A stretch of DNA of 7,128 nucleotides. It comes from Burkholderiales bacterium (GTDB lineage: Bacteria; Pseudomonadota; Gammaproteobacteria; Burkholderiales; Burkholderiaceae_E). Below are positions 1-6,115 of this stretch, one piece after another. The stretch's first letter is position 1. Each line of letters starts with the position of its first letter. The position numbers were made by a program, and so were the translations under genes. The notes beneath the pieces were generated by a model. That model ran no database searches and was not told the DNA's origin. It saw only the letters and a list, made by a program, of their open reading frames with translations. The DNA lies in NCBI GenBank assembly GCA_020348765.1, contig CP070753.1, forward strand, positions 2,974,715-2,981,842, in the 5' to 3' direction.

Positions 1-2782
1 AGCCGTCGAGCCCGAAGCCGTCGAGCCCGAAGCCGTCGAGGCCGAAGCCGTCGAGGCCGAAGCCGTCGAGGCCGGGGCCGTCGCCGCTGCCGAAGCGCCG
101 TTCGGCGGCGAGCCGGCGGCCGCCGCCGCACCGCCGGCCATTCCGGACATTCCGAGCTTCGCATCGGTCGCGCCGATGGCGACCGCCGAGCCGGCGAGCG
201 CCGAGGAGGGAGGGATTCCCGAGCCGGTCGACGAGCTCGATGCCGAGCTCACGCCGATCTTCGTCGCCGAGGCCGAGGACTACATGCCGCAGATCGGCGA
301 GGACCTGCGGCGCTGGCAGGCGGCTCCCGAGGATACGGCGCTCGCGACTTCGCTGATGCGCCAGTTGCACACGGTCAAGGGCAGCGCCCGCATGGCCGGT
401 GCCATGCGCCTCGGTCAGGTCGTGCATGACATGGAGACCCGGATCGAGGCGGCGGCCAACCTGCCGCACGTGCCGCTGGCGCTGATCGAGGAACTGATCT
501 CCGATCACGATCGCGCGTTGGCCCTGTTCGAGACGATCCGCAACCCGGAAGCCGGGCATCCGCCGGCGGCTTCGGCGGGCGCGCCAGCGACTGCCGCCGG
601 GACCGGCATGGTGGGCCGAACGGCCGCCCTGGCGCCGGCGGCGGCAGCACAGCCGACTTCCGCAGTGCAGGCCGAGGCCGCAGAGCAGCCAGTGGCCGCG
701 GAGCAGCCCGCGGCCGCAGCGCCGGCGACCGGCTTCGAGGCAGGTTGGACCGCCGAGCACGCGGGCGTGCCGCTCGACGCGACCTCGAAGCCGGCACAAG
801 CTCCGGCCGCGGCAGCGCAGCCGGCGGCAGGCCAACAGCCCGCCGCCGGGGCGCAGGCCAGTGTCGAGACGCTGCCGACGATCGGCGTTTCGTCGCCGGG
901 CCTCGCGCCTGCGGCCGCCCAGCCCGAGATCGCAGCGAACGCGCAGCAGCTGATCCGGGTGCGTGCCGATCTGCTCGATCGCATGGTCAACGAGTCCGGC
1001 GAAGTGTCGATCGCGCGTTCGCGACTGGAGAACGCGATCGGCGCCATCCGGCAGTCGCTCGCGGAGCTGACCGAGAACGTCGGGCGGCTGCGCGGGCAGC
1101 TGCGCGAGATCGAGATCCAGGGCGAGTCCCAGATCCAGGCGCACATCGCGCAGCAGCGCGACGCGGAGCACAGCTTCGATCCGCTCGAATTCGACCGGTA
1201 CACGCGCTTCCAGGAGCTGACGCGGATGCTGGCCGAGTCGGTCAACGACGTCTCGACCGTGCAGCAGCAGCTGACGCGCAGCCTGAACGAGGCCAACCAG
1301 GACCTGGTACGCCAGGCGCAGGTCACGCGCGACCTGCAGCAGAACCTGATGCGCGTGCGCATGGTGCAGTTCGGTTCCATCGCCGATCGGCTGTACCGGG
1401 TGGTGCGGCTGGCGGCCAAGGAAGTGGACAAGCGGGTCAACCTCGAGCTTCGCGGCGGCAGCGCCGAGATCGATCGCGGCATCCTCGAGCGCATGGTCGG
1501 CCCGCTCGAGCACCTGCTGCGCAATGCCGTGGGCCACGGCATCGAGCCGCGGGCCGAGCGCATCGCCGCCGGCAAGAGCGAGACCGGCGAGATCACGATC
1601 GAGGTGCGCCAGGAAGGCAACGAGGTGGTGCTGTCGCTGGGTGACGACGGCGGCGGGCTGGACCTGGAGCGGATCCGGGCACGGGCCATCGAGGCCGGGC
1701 TGATGCCGCCGGACAGCCGCCCGACCGATCGCGAGCTGGCCGAGATGATCTTCATGCCCGGCTTCTCGACCGCGCACGCGCTGACCGCGATGGCGGGCCG
1801 TGGCGTGGGCATGGACGTGGTGCGCTCGGAAGTGGCCGCGCTGGGCGGGCGCATCGAGACCCACTCGAGGCACGGCGCCGGCACCCGTTTCGTGGTGCAC
1901 CTGCCGCTGACGCTGGCGGTCACGCAGGTGGTGCTGGTCGCGGTCGGCGCGCACCGGTTCGCGCTGCCGGCGGTGCTGGTCGAGCAGGTGCTGCAGATCA
2001 AGCCCGAGGCGCTGACCTCGGCCTACCGCGAGCGCATGGTCGACTGGCAGGGGCGGCGGGTGCCGTTCTTCTACCTGGCACGGCTGCTCGAGCTGGGCGA
2101 AGTCAGCCAGATCGCGCAGCGGTACTCGCCGGTGATCGTGGTGCGCTCGGGCAGCCAGCACGTGGCGATCCATGTCGACACCGTGATCGGCAACCAGGAG
2201 GTCGTGGTCAAGAACGTCGGGCCGCAGCTGGCGCGCCTGGTCGGCATGGCCGGTGCGACCGTGCTCGGCAACGGCGACATCGTGCTGATCATCAATCCGG
2301 TGCAGCTCGCGCAGCGCATGCACGAGTTCCGCAGCCTGGATGGCGAGGGCGAGATCGTGCTCGGCCTGCCGCCCGAGGCCGAGCACATCGCGATGCCGGC
2401 CACGGTCATGGTGGTCGACGACTCGCTGACCGTGCGCAAGGTGACCCAGCGGCTGCTGGCGCGCGAGGGCTACCAGGTGTCGCTGGCCAAGGACGGCGTG
2501 GACGCGATGCGCCAGCTGCAGGATCACGTGCCGGACGTGATCCTGACCGACATCGAGATGCCGCGCATGGACGGCTTCGACCTGACGCGACAGATCCGCG
2601 GCGACGACCGGCTGCGCGACGTGCCGATCGTGATGATCACGTCGCGCACCGCCGAGAAGCATCGCAGCCACGCGTTCGCGCTCGGCGTCGACGTCTACCT
2701 GGGCAAGCCCTACTCCGAGGACGAGCTGATCGCGCACGTGCGCGCGTTCGTCGACCGGAAGCGCTCGATCGCAGTGGTCTGA
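1..2782 (+). CDS. chpA: ChpA/PilL-type hybrid chemotaxis histidine kinase of the twitching-motility pathway (5' partial)
   Basis: The reading frame is open from base 2, so the true start lies left of the window; the ATG at 176 is internal and only used here for numbering. An AVE(P/A)E repeat is followed by an Hpt domain (about 21-120) with phospho-acceptor His65 in HTVKGSARMAG, an Ala/Pro/Gln-rich linker (about 125-256), a dimerisation region (259-400) with MVNESGEV and the ChpA-like FDPLEFDRYTRFQELTR, an HATPase domain (430-577; N-box N450, G1 DDGGG 490-494, G2 GRGVGMD 541-547), a CheW-like domain (578-715) and a C-terminal receiver (741-862; D748/D749, phospho-acceptor D792, T822, K844). 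Such kinases phosphorylate the PilG/PilH response regulators to control type IV pilus extension and retraction at the membrane-associated chemosensory array. The receiver and FDPLEF segment separate it from flagellar CheA. Further Hpt domains probably lie upstream, with pilGHIJ beyond. Position 453 is Gly where CheA usually has Asp. Confidence 0.93.
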   Translation, partial: AVEPEAVEPEAVEAEAVEAEAVEAGAVAAAEAPFGGEPAAAAAPPAIPDIPSFASVAPMATAEPASAEEGGIPEPVDELDAELTPIFVAEAEDYMPQIGEDLRRWQAAPEDTALATSLMRQLHTVKGSARMAGAMRLGQVVHDMETRIEAAANLPHVPLALIEELISDHDRALALFETIRNPEAGHPPAASAGAPATAAGTGMVGRTAALAPAAAAQPTSAVQAEAAEQPVAAEQPAAAAPATGFEAGWTAEHAGVPLDATSKPAQAPAAAAQPAAGQQPAAGAQASVETLPTIGVSSPGLAPAAAQPEIAANAQQLIRVRADLLDRMVNESGEVSIARSRLENAIGAIRQSLAELTENVGRLRGQLREIEIQGESQIQAHIAQQRDAEHSFDPLEFDRYTRFQELTRMLAESVNDVSTVQQQLTRSLNEANQDLVRQAQVTRDLQQNLMRVRMVQFGSIADRLYRVVRLAAKEVDKRVNLELRGGSAEIDRGILERMVGPLEHLLRNAVGHGIEPRAERIAAGKSETGEITIEVRQEGNEVVLSLGDDGGGLDLERIRARAIEAGLMPPDSRPTDRELAEMIFMPGFSTAHALTAMAGRGVGMDVVRSEVAALGGRIETHSRHGAGTRFVVHLPLTLAVTQVVLVAVGAHRFALPAVLVEQVLQIKPEALTSAYRERMVDWQGRRVPFFYLARLLELGEVSQIAQRYSPVIVVRSGSQHVAIHVDTVIGNQEVVVKNVGPQLARLVGMAGATVLGNGDIVLIINPVQLAQRMHEFRSLDGEGEIVLGLPPEAEHIAMPATVMVVDDSLTVRKVTQRLLAREGYQVSLAKDGVDAMRQLQDHVPDVILTDIEMPRMDGFDLTRQIRGDDRLRDVPIVMITSRTAEKHRSHAFALGVDVYLGKPYSEDELIAHVRAFVDRKRSIAVV
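2..76 (+). repeat. 15-bp in-frame tandem repeat in the chpA coding sequence
   Basis: Five head-to-tail 15-bp units start at 2, 17, 32, 47 and 62 with consensus GCCGTCGAGSCCGAA, the last one diverged (ends GGG). The array probably continues left of the window. Each unit encodes the pentapeptide AVE(P/A)E, giving an acidic, Ala-rich spacer before the first visible Hpt domain. Because the unit is a multiple of three, gain or loss of copies by slippage would change linker length without a frameshift. Confidence 0.9.
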
Positions 2783-2800
2783 GCGCCCGCCTCGGGGGTC

Positions 2801-2831
2801 TGCGGCGCGCGCCCGTCTCGCGCGCGCCGCA
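2801..2831. terminator. Perfect GC hairpin between convergent genes, terminator-like
   Basis: The arms 2801-2812 and 2820-2831 are perfect reverse complements (12 bp, TGCGGCGCGCGC) around a 7-nt loop CCGTCTC. It begins 19 nt after the chpA stop and about 53 nt beyond the photolyase stop on the other strand, so it could serve both converging transcripts. No T-run follows on either strand, so it is not a canonical intrinsic terminator; it may act as a 3'-end-protecting hairpin or pause site. The remaining sequence up to 2883 holds only a small imperfect stem at 2852-2864. Confidence 0.5.
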
Positions 2832-2883
2832 TGCCGGCTCGGACCCGCTTCGAGCGCGGCGCTCTGGCGGCGCGCGCCCCCGA

Positions 2884-4482
2884 TCAGGGCCGCTTCACCA
2901 CCGCATAGCGTTCGAGCGTGCGCCTGCGCGCCTGGTCATGATCGACCACCGGGCGCGGGTAGTTCTCGCCGAGGCGCACGCCGGCGCGCGCCAGCGCCTC
3001 GGGCGGCGCCTGCCACGGTGCGTGGATCAGCTTGTCCGGCAATTCGGCCAGCTGCGGCAGATAGCGGCGAATGAACCGCCCGTCCGGGTCGAAACGGCGT
3101 GACTGGGTCACCGGGTTGAAGATGCGGAAGTACGGCTGGGCATCGCAGCCGGTGGATGCGGCCCACTGCCAGCCGCCGTTGTTCGCCGACAGGTCGAAGT
3201 CGTTCAGGTGCTGCGCGAAGTAGCGCTCGCCGGCGCGCCAGTCGATACCCAGGTCCTTGACCAGGAACGAGGCCACGACCATGCGCAGCCGGTTGTGCAT
3301 GTATCCGGTGCCGTTGATCTGGGCCATGGCCGCATCGACCAGCGGGTAGCCGGTGCGTCCCCGGCACCAGGCCTCGAGCAGCTGCGGCGCATTCTCCCAC
3401 ACGATCCGGTCGTACTCGGGCTTGAATGCGCTTTCGACCACGTGCGGATGGTGATGCAGGATCTGGAAATAGAAGTCGCGCCAGATCAGCTCGTCGAGCC
3501 AGCTGCGCGCGCCGGCGGCGGCCTTCGGATCGGCTTCGGCCACGCGGTGCGCATAGCGCGCGAGCGCGCGAATCGAGATGGTGCCGAAGCGCAGGTGCAC
3601 CGAAAGGTACGAGGGGCCGCGCAGCGCCGGGAAGTCGCGCGCCTCGGCATAGGCGCCGATCCGGTCGCGGAAGTCGTCGAAGGCCTGCAGGGCTCCGTTC
3701 GGCCCGGGCTGGATCGGCAGTTCGGCCAGGTTGGTCGGCTCGAAGCCGAGCGCCGCCAGGCTCGGCAGCGTGCCCGCTGCCGTCCCCGGACCGGCAGGCA
3801 TCGGCAGCGCGCCGGCGCGGGCCGCCGCCCGCCAGTCGGTGTCCAGCGGCGCCAGGTCGGCTTCCGACAGGCGCCTGCGCCAGGCGTTGCGGTAGGGGGT
3901 GAAGACCGAGAACGGCCGGCCGGCCGCAGTCAGCACCTCGTCGCGCTCGTAGACGACCTGGTCCTTGCATGCCACGAGCCGGCGGCCGTCGGCCCGCAGT
4001 CGGGCGGCGACCTCCCGGTCGCGCGCGACCGCGGCCGGCTCGTAGTCGCGTGCGATGAACACGGCCTCGACGCCGAGCGCGGCGGCCAGCGCCGGGATCT
4101 CCTCGACCGCACGGCCTTGGCAGACGACCAGACGGGTGCCGGCCTGGCGCAACTCGGCATCGAGCTGCGCCAGGCTCGCGTGGATGAATTCGACGCGCCG
4201 GTCGGCCCGCTCCGGCAGCGGGTCCAGGATGTCACGGTCGAACACGAATGCCAGGTACACGCGCCGGCACTGCGCCAGCGCCCGGTGCAGGGCCGCGTGG
4301 TCTTCGAGCCGCAGGTCGCGGCGCAGCCAGACCAGCCCGAGGTCATCGGGCCGGTCGCGCCGGCTCGCGTTCGAGGCGCTGGAGCCGCTGACGGCTTCGG
4401 AGGCGTCGGAAGCTTCGGAAGCTTCGGAAGCTTCGGAGGCGTCGGAGGCGTCGGAGGCGCCGGATGGATCGGAATGCGACAT
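2884..4482 (-). CDS. phrB: Class I cyclobutane pyrimidine dimer photolyase with acidic repeat tail
   Basis: 532 aa from the ATG at 4482-4480. The enzyme repairs UV-induced pyrimidine dimers using blue light, with FADH- as catalytic cofactor and an N-terminal antenna domain (probably folate). The antenna domain starts at about residue 48 (LGLVWLRRDLRLED); the FAD domain contains GPSYLSVHLRFG (289-300), ELIWRDFY, the GYP-VDAAM region, MHNRLRM and NNGGWQWAASTG. By alignment to the E. coli enzyme, the electron-transfer triad is intact: W362, W415 and W438 match W306, W359 and W382 with identical spacing, as do D428, N434 and N397 (D372, N378, N341). The oddity is a tail of roughly 47 residues rich in Ser, Ala, Asp and Glu. 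An in-frame TTG at 4521 would add 13 Arg-rich residues; the ATG is preferred, but neither start has a clear Shine-Dalgarno. No ATG, GTG or TTG occurs between the tail and the photolyase core. Transcribed divergently from yqgE and convergently with chpA. Confidence 0.95.
   Translation of the reverse strand: MSHSDPSGASDASDASEASEASEASDASEAVSGSSASNASRRDRPDDLGLVWLRRDLRLEDHAALHRALAQCRRVYLAFVFDRDILDPLPERADRRVEFIHASLAQLDAELRQAGTRLVVCQGRAVEEIPALAAALGVEAVFIARDYEPAAVARDREVAARLRADGRRLVACKDQVVYERDEVLTAAGRPFSVFTPYRNAWRRRLSEADLAPLDTDWRAAARAGALPMPAGPGTAAGTLPSLAALGFEPTNLAELPIQPGPNGALQAFDDFRDRIGAYAEARDFPALRGPSYLSVHLRFGTISIRALARYAHRVAEADPKAAAGARSWLDELIWRDFYFQILHHHPHVVESAFKPEYDRIVWENAPQLLEAWCRGRTGYPLVDAAMAQINGTGYMHNRLRMVVASFLVKDLGIDWRAGERYFAQHLNDFDLSANNGGWQWAASTGCDAQPYFRIFNPVTQSRRFDPDGRFIRRYLPQLAELPDKLIHAPWQAPPEALARAGVRLGENYPRPVVDHDQARRRTLERYAVVKRP
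4393..4464 (-). repeat. 9-bp tandem repeat (8 units) encoding the (D/E)AS tail of the photolyase
   Basis: Eight contiguous 9-bp units, read on the + strand as RGCKYCGGA variants (for example AGCTTCGGA three times in a row at 4411-4437, GGCGTCGGA three times). On the coding strand they give TCC-GAN-GCN triplets, that is Ser-(Asp/Glu)-Ala repeats, apart from the first unit in translation order, which reads Ser-Gly-Ala. The three identical central units suggest recent slippage expansion. Unit length is divisible by three, so the frame is kept. Confidence 0.9.
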
Positions 4483-4532
4483 GCGCCGAGCTTGCCACGC
4501 CCGCCGCGGGCGCAGCGCCAAAGTGCCACGCC

Positions 4533-4602
4533 GCAGTGGGGATCACGCGGTGAGGAGGGCGGGATGGGGGTTGCGCAGTGAAGATCGCGCATTGGGGATC
4601 CA
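4533..4602. repeat. Degenerate 14-bp tandem array (5 units) in the phrB-yqgE divergent gap
   Basis: Five consecutive 14-bp units start at 4533, 4547, 4561, 4575 and 4589. By-eye consensus is GCAGTGGGGATCGC, with 13, 10, 9, 12 and 11 matches respectively. Positions 1 (G), 5 (T), 6 (G) and 9 (G) are invariant in all five. The best-conserved cores are GCAGTGGGGATC (4533), GCAGTGAAGATC (4575) and GCATTGGGGATC (4589). The array is not in a credible coding frame and ends one base before the putative -35 of yqgE. It could be a regulator-binding array or simply a decaying minisatellite; the sequence alone does not decide. Confidence 0.6.
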
Positions 4603-4631
4603 ATTGTGTGCCGCGGGGTCATTCCGTACAA
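4603..4631 (-). promoter_or_regulatory. Possible sigma70-like promoter for phrB
   Basis: Read on the minus strand: TTGTAC (plus 4626-4631), a 17-bp spacer, then CACAAT (plus 4603-4608), 4 of 6 matches to TATAAT. It lies on top of the yqgE promoter because the element is almost symmetric (AATTGT 4602-4607 is the reverse complement of ACAATT 4628-4633). Initiation near 4596 would give phrB a leader of about 114 nt that includes the 14-bp array. Weak evidence; nothing better is visible upstream of phrB. Confidence 0.3.
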
Positions 4632-4632
4632 T
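4604..4632 (+). promoter_or_regulatory. Putative sigma70-like promoter of the yqgE-ruvX-pyrRBC operon
   Basis: TTGTGT (4604-4609), a 17-bp spacer, then TACAAT (4627-4632), which matches TATAAT at 5 of 6 positions. The spacing is ideal. It sits in one of the few AT-richer patches of the window, directly upstream of yqgE. A start about 7 nt past the -10 falls at 4639-4640, on the first base of the yqgE ATG, which would make the transcript leaderless or nearly so. Confidence 0.5.
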
Positions 4633-4639
4633 TTGAGTC

Positions 4640-5212
4640 ATGACTAGGACCGACGGATCGGTCGACCTCACGAACCACTTCCTGGTTGCGATGCCGGCCA
4701 TGGCCGACCCCAATTTCGCGGGCGCGGTCGTGTACATCGCCGAGCACAGCGAGAAGGGCGCGCTGGGCCTGGTGATCAACCGGGCCATGGACTTCGATCT
4801 CGATACCCTGTTCGAGCGCATCGACCTGAAGCTCGAGATCGGGCCGCTGCGCGACCGTCCGGTGCTTTTCGGCGGTCCGGTGCAGACCGACCGCGGCTTC
4901 GTGCTGCACAGCCCGGTCGGGCACTGGAACTCGTCCGTGGTGGTCAGCGACGATGTCGCACTGACCTCGTCCAAGGACGTGCTGGAGGCGGTCGCGCATG
5001 GCGACGGGCCCGAACGGCTGCTGGTCACGCTCGGCTACTCGGGCTGGGGACCGGGCCAGCTCGAGGAGGAACTGGCGCAGAACGCGTGGTTGACCGTGCC
5101 GGCGAGCTCCGATCTGATCTTCGAGGCACCGCTCGAAGAGCGGCTGCCGGGCGCGTTCCGGCTGCTCGGCGTCGACCCGGCCTTTCTCGCTTCGTCGGCC
5201 GGACACGCATGA
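4640..5212 (+). CDS. yqgE: YqgE/AlgH family protein (UPF0301)
   Basis: 190 aa, the usual family size. The sequence shows family landmarks: NHFLVAMPAMADPNFAGAVV (12-31), GALGLVINR, VLFGGPVQTDRGFVLH, GYSGWGPGQLEEE and the C-terminal LLGVDPAFLASSAGHA. No signal peptide or membrane helix, so it is cytoplasmic. The molecular role of the family is not established; the Pseudomonas member AlgH was described as affecting alginate expression. It is the first gene of the operon, and its stop overlaps the ruvX start by 4 nt (ATGA), suggesting coupled translation. The ATG at 4640 is the only start that keeps the conserved N-terminus, yet it has no convincing Shine-Dalgarno and a -10-like box only 7 nt upstream. 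Confidence 0.93.
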   Translation: MTRTDGSVDLTNHFLVAMPAMADPNFAGAVVYIAEHSEKGALGLVINRAMDFDLDTLFERIDLKLEIGPLRDRPVLFGGPVQTDRGFVLHSPVGHWNSSVVVSDDVALTSSKDVLEAVAHGDGPERLLVTLGYSGWGPGQLEEELAQNAWLTVPASSDLIFEAPLEERLPGAFRLLGVDPAFLASSAGHA

Positions 5213-5607
5213 GCACGGGCGAGACCGTGCTCGCCTTCGATTTCGGACTCAAACGCATTGGTGTCGCCGTGGGCAATACGGTCACCGGCGGCGCGCGCCC
5301 GCTCGAGGTGCTGCATGCCGAGACCCGCGCGCAGCGCGCGGCCGGCGTGGCGCGGCTGCTGGCCGACTGGCGCCCGGCGCGGTTGGTCGTGGGGCGGCCG
5401 CTGCACCCGGACGGCTCGCCGCACGCGATGACCCGATCGGCCGAGCGCTTCGCGCGCGCGTTGCAGGCCGCGCACCGACTGCCGGTGATGCTGGTCGACG
5501 AGCGTTTCAGCAGTGCCGTGCTCGAGCGTGGCGGTTCCCGTGCCGACGACGCGCAGTCGGCGGCCCTGATCCTGCAGCAGTACTTCGATGAGCGACAGGC
5601 CGCCTGA
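5209..5607 (+). CDS. ruvX: RuvX/YqgF family RNase H-fold nuclease (putative Holliday junction resolvase)
   Basis: 132 aa from the ATG at 5209, which overlaps the yqgE stop in ATGA; the same frame is open further upstream, but only this start gives the family N-terminus. The RNase H-like fold is shown by LAFDFGLKRIGVAVGN (8-23, catalytic Asp11), LVVGRPLHPDGSPHAMT (59-75), VDERFSSAVLE (96-106, acidic D97/E98) and the last helix DDAQSAALILQQYF (113-126, Asp113 or Asp114 as third acidic residue). Family members are implicated in Holliday junction or RNA processing, including 16S rRNA 5'-end maturation in E. coli; which applies here cannot be read from sequence. Arg63 stands where a hydrophobic residue is usual in the VVG-x-P loop. 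The end overlaps pyrR by 20 nt. Confidence 0.92.
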   Translation: MSTGETVLAFDFGLKRIGVAVGNTVTGGARPLEVLHAETRAQRAAGVARLLADWRPARLVVGRPLHPDGSPHAMTRSAERFARALQAAHRLPVMLVDERFSSAVLERGGSRADDAQSAALILQQYFDERQAA

Positions 5608-6115
5608 AGCCGGCAGCGAGCGGCTGCCCGACGCCGAGAGCATCTACCGCTCGCTGCTCGAGCAGGTGCGCGCCGGGCTCGAGGCCGAGTCGCGGCGCCC
5701 GTCGATCATCGGCGTGCACAGTGGCGGGGCCTGGATCGCCGAGCGGCTGCAGCGCGACCTCGGGCTGGCGACGCCGCTGGGATTCCTGTCGAGCGCGTTC
5801 CACCGCGACGACTACGGCGCGCGCGGCCTGCCCGAGAACATCAAGCCGACCCAGATCGGCTTCGAGGTTGCCGGCGCCGACATCCTGCTGGTCGACGACA
5901 TCCTGTTCACCGGCCGCACCGTGCGCGCGGCCCTGAACGAGATCTTCGACTACGGCCGCCCGGCCCGGGTCGAGCTCGCGGTGCTGCTCGATCGCGGTCA
6001 TCGCGAGCTGCCGGTGGCAGCGCGCTACGTGGGCCTGGACCGGCCGCTGGCGCCGCCGGCGGCCTACGTGCTGTCGATGGACACCCACGGCCGTCTGCGG
6101 CTCGAGGTCGAATGA
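5588..6115 (+). CDS. pyrR: PyrR bifunctional pyrimidine regulator / uracil phosphoribosyltransferase
   Basis: 175 aa. The PRPP-binding loop of type I phosphoribosyltransferases is clear at 101-112 ([12 protein letters not shown]), preceded by [13 protein letters not shown] (42-54) and SSAFHRDDY (68-76), the PyrR-type dimer/uracil region. PyrR proteins convert uracil and PRPP to UMP; in Gram-positive bacteria they also bind pyr mRNA leaders to cause attenuation. Here the gene begins inside ruvX (20-nt overlap) and ends in an ATGA overlap with pyrB, so there is no intergenic space in front of pyrR or pyrB for an attenuator. Regulation by RNA binding in this operon is therefore doubtful; a salvage or other regulatory role is more consistent. 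The start is set by the family N-terminal helix ([15 protein letters not shown]) and lacks a strong Shine-Dalgarno, consistent with translational coupling. Confidence 0.93.
   Translation: MSDRPPEAGSERLPDAESIYRSLLEQVRAGLEAESRRPSIIGVHSGGAWIAERLQRDLGLATPLGFLSSAFHRDDYGARGLPENIKPTQIGFEVAGADILLVDDILFTGRTVRAALNEIFDYGRPARVELAVLLDRGHRELPVAARYVGLDRPLAPPAAYVLSMDTHGRLRLEVE

Noticed and set aside
176..178. ATG at 176 as the start of the chp kinase
   Set aside because: The frame is open from base 2 with an in-frame repeat and the same composition, there is no ribosome binding site, and proteins of this family extend much further upstream.
505..2001. A 498-codon open frame on the minus strand opposite the chp kinase
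   Set aside because: Its Ser/Arg-rich translation has no recognisable domain and lies antisense to a frame with all kinase motifs; long antisense frames are expected in GC-rich genes.
4483..4521. TTG at 4521 as the photolyase start
   Set aside because: It adds 13 Arg-rich residues with no homology; the ATG at 4482 is a better codon, although neither has a strong Shine-Dalgarno.
3208..4581. A 457-codon open frame on the plus strand opposite the photolyase
   Set aside because: The opposite strand encodes an intact photolyase with conserved catalytic residues; the plus-strand translation shows no family resemblance, and its Gly-rich end is just the 9-bp repeat read backwards.
4393..4602. The closely spaced repeats as a CRISPR array or origin iterons
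   Set aside because: The 9-bp and 14-bp units are directly contiguous, with no unique spacers, no cas genes, and no replication initiator gene nearby.
4591..4604. ATTGG-N4-CCAAT inverted repeat as a separate operator
   Set aside because: The arms are only 5 bp and overlap the last 14-bp unit and the -35-like box; too short to claim independently.
5086..5208. Upstream ATG at 5086 for ruvX
   Set aside because: It lies deep inside yqgE and gives an Arg-rich leader absent from the family; the ATGA overlap at 5209 produces the expected N-terminus.
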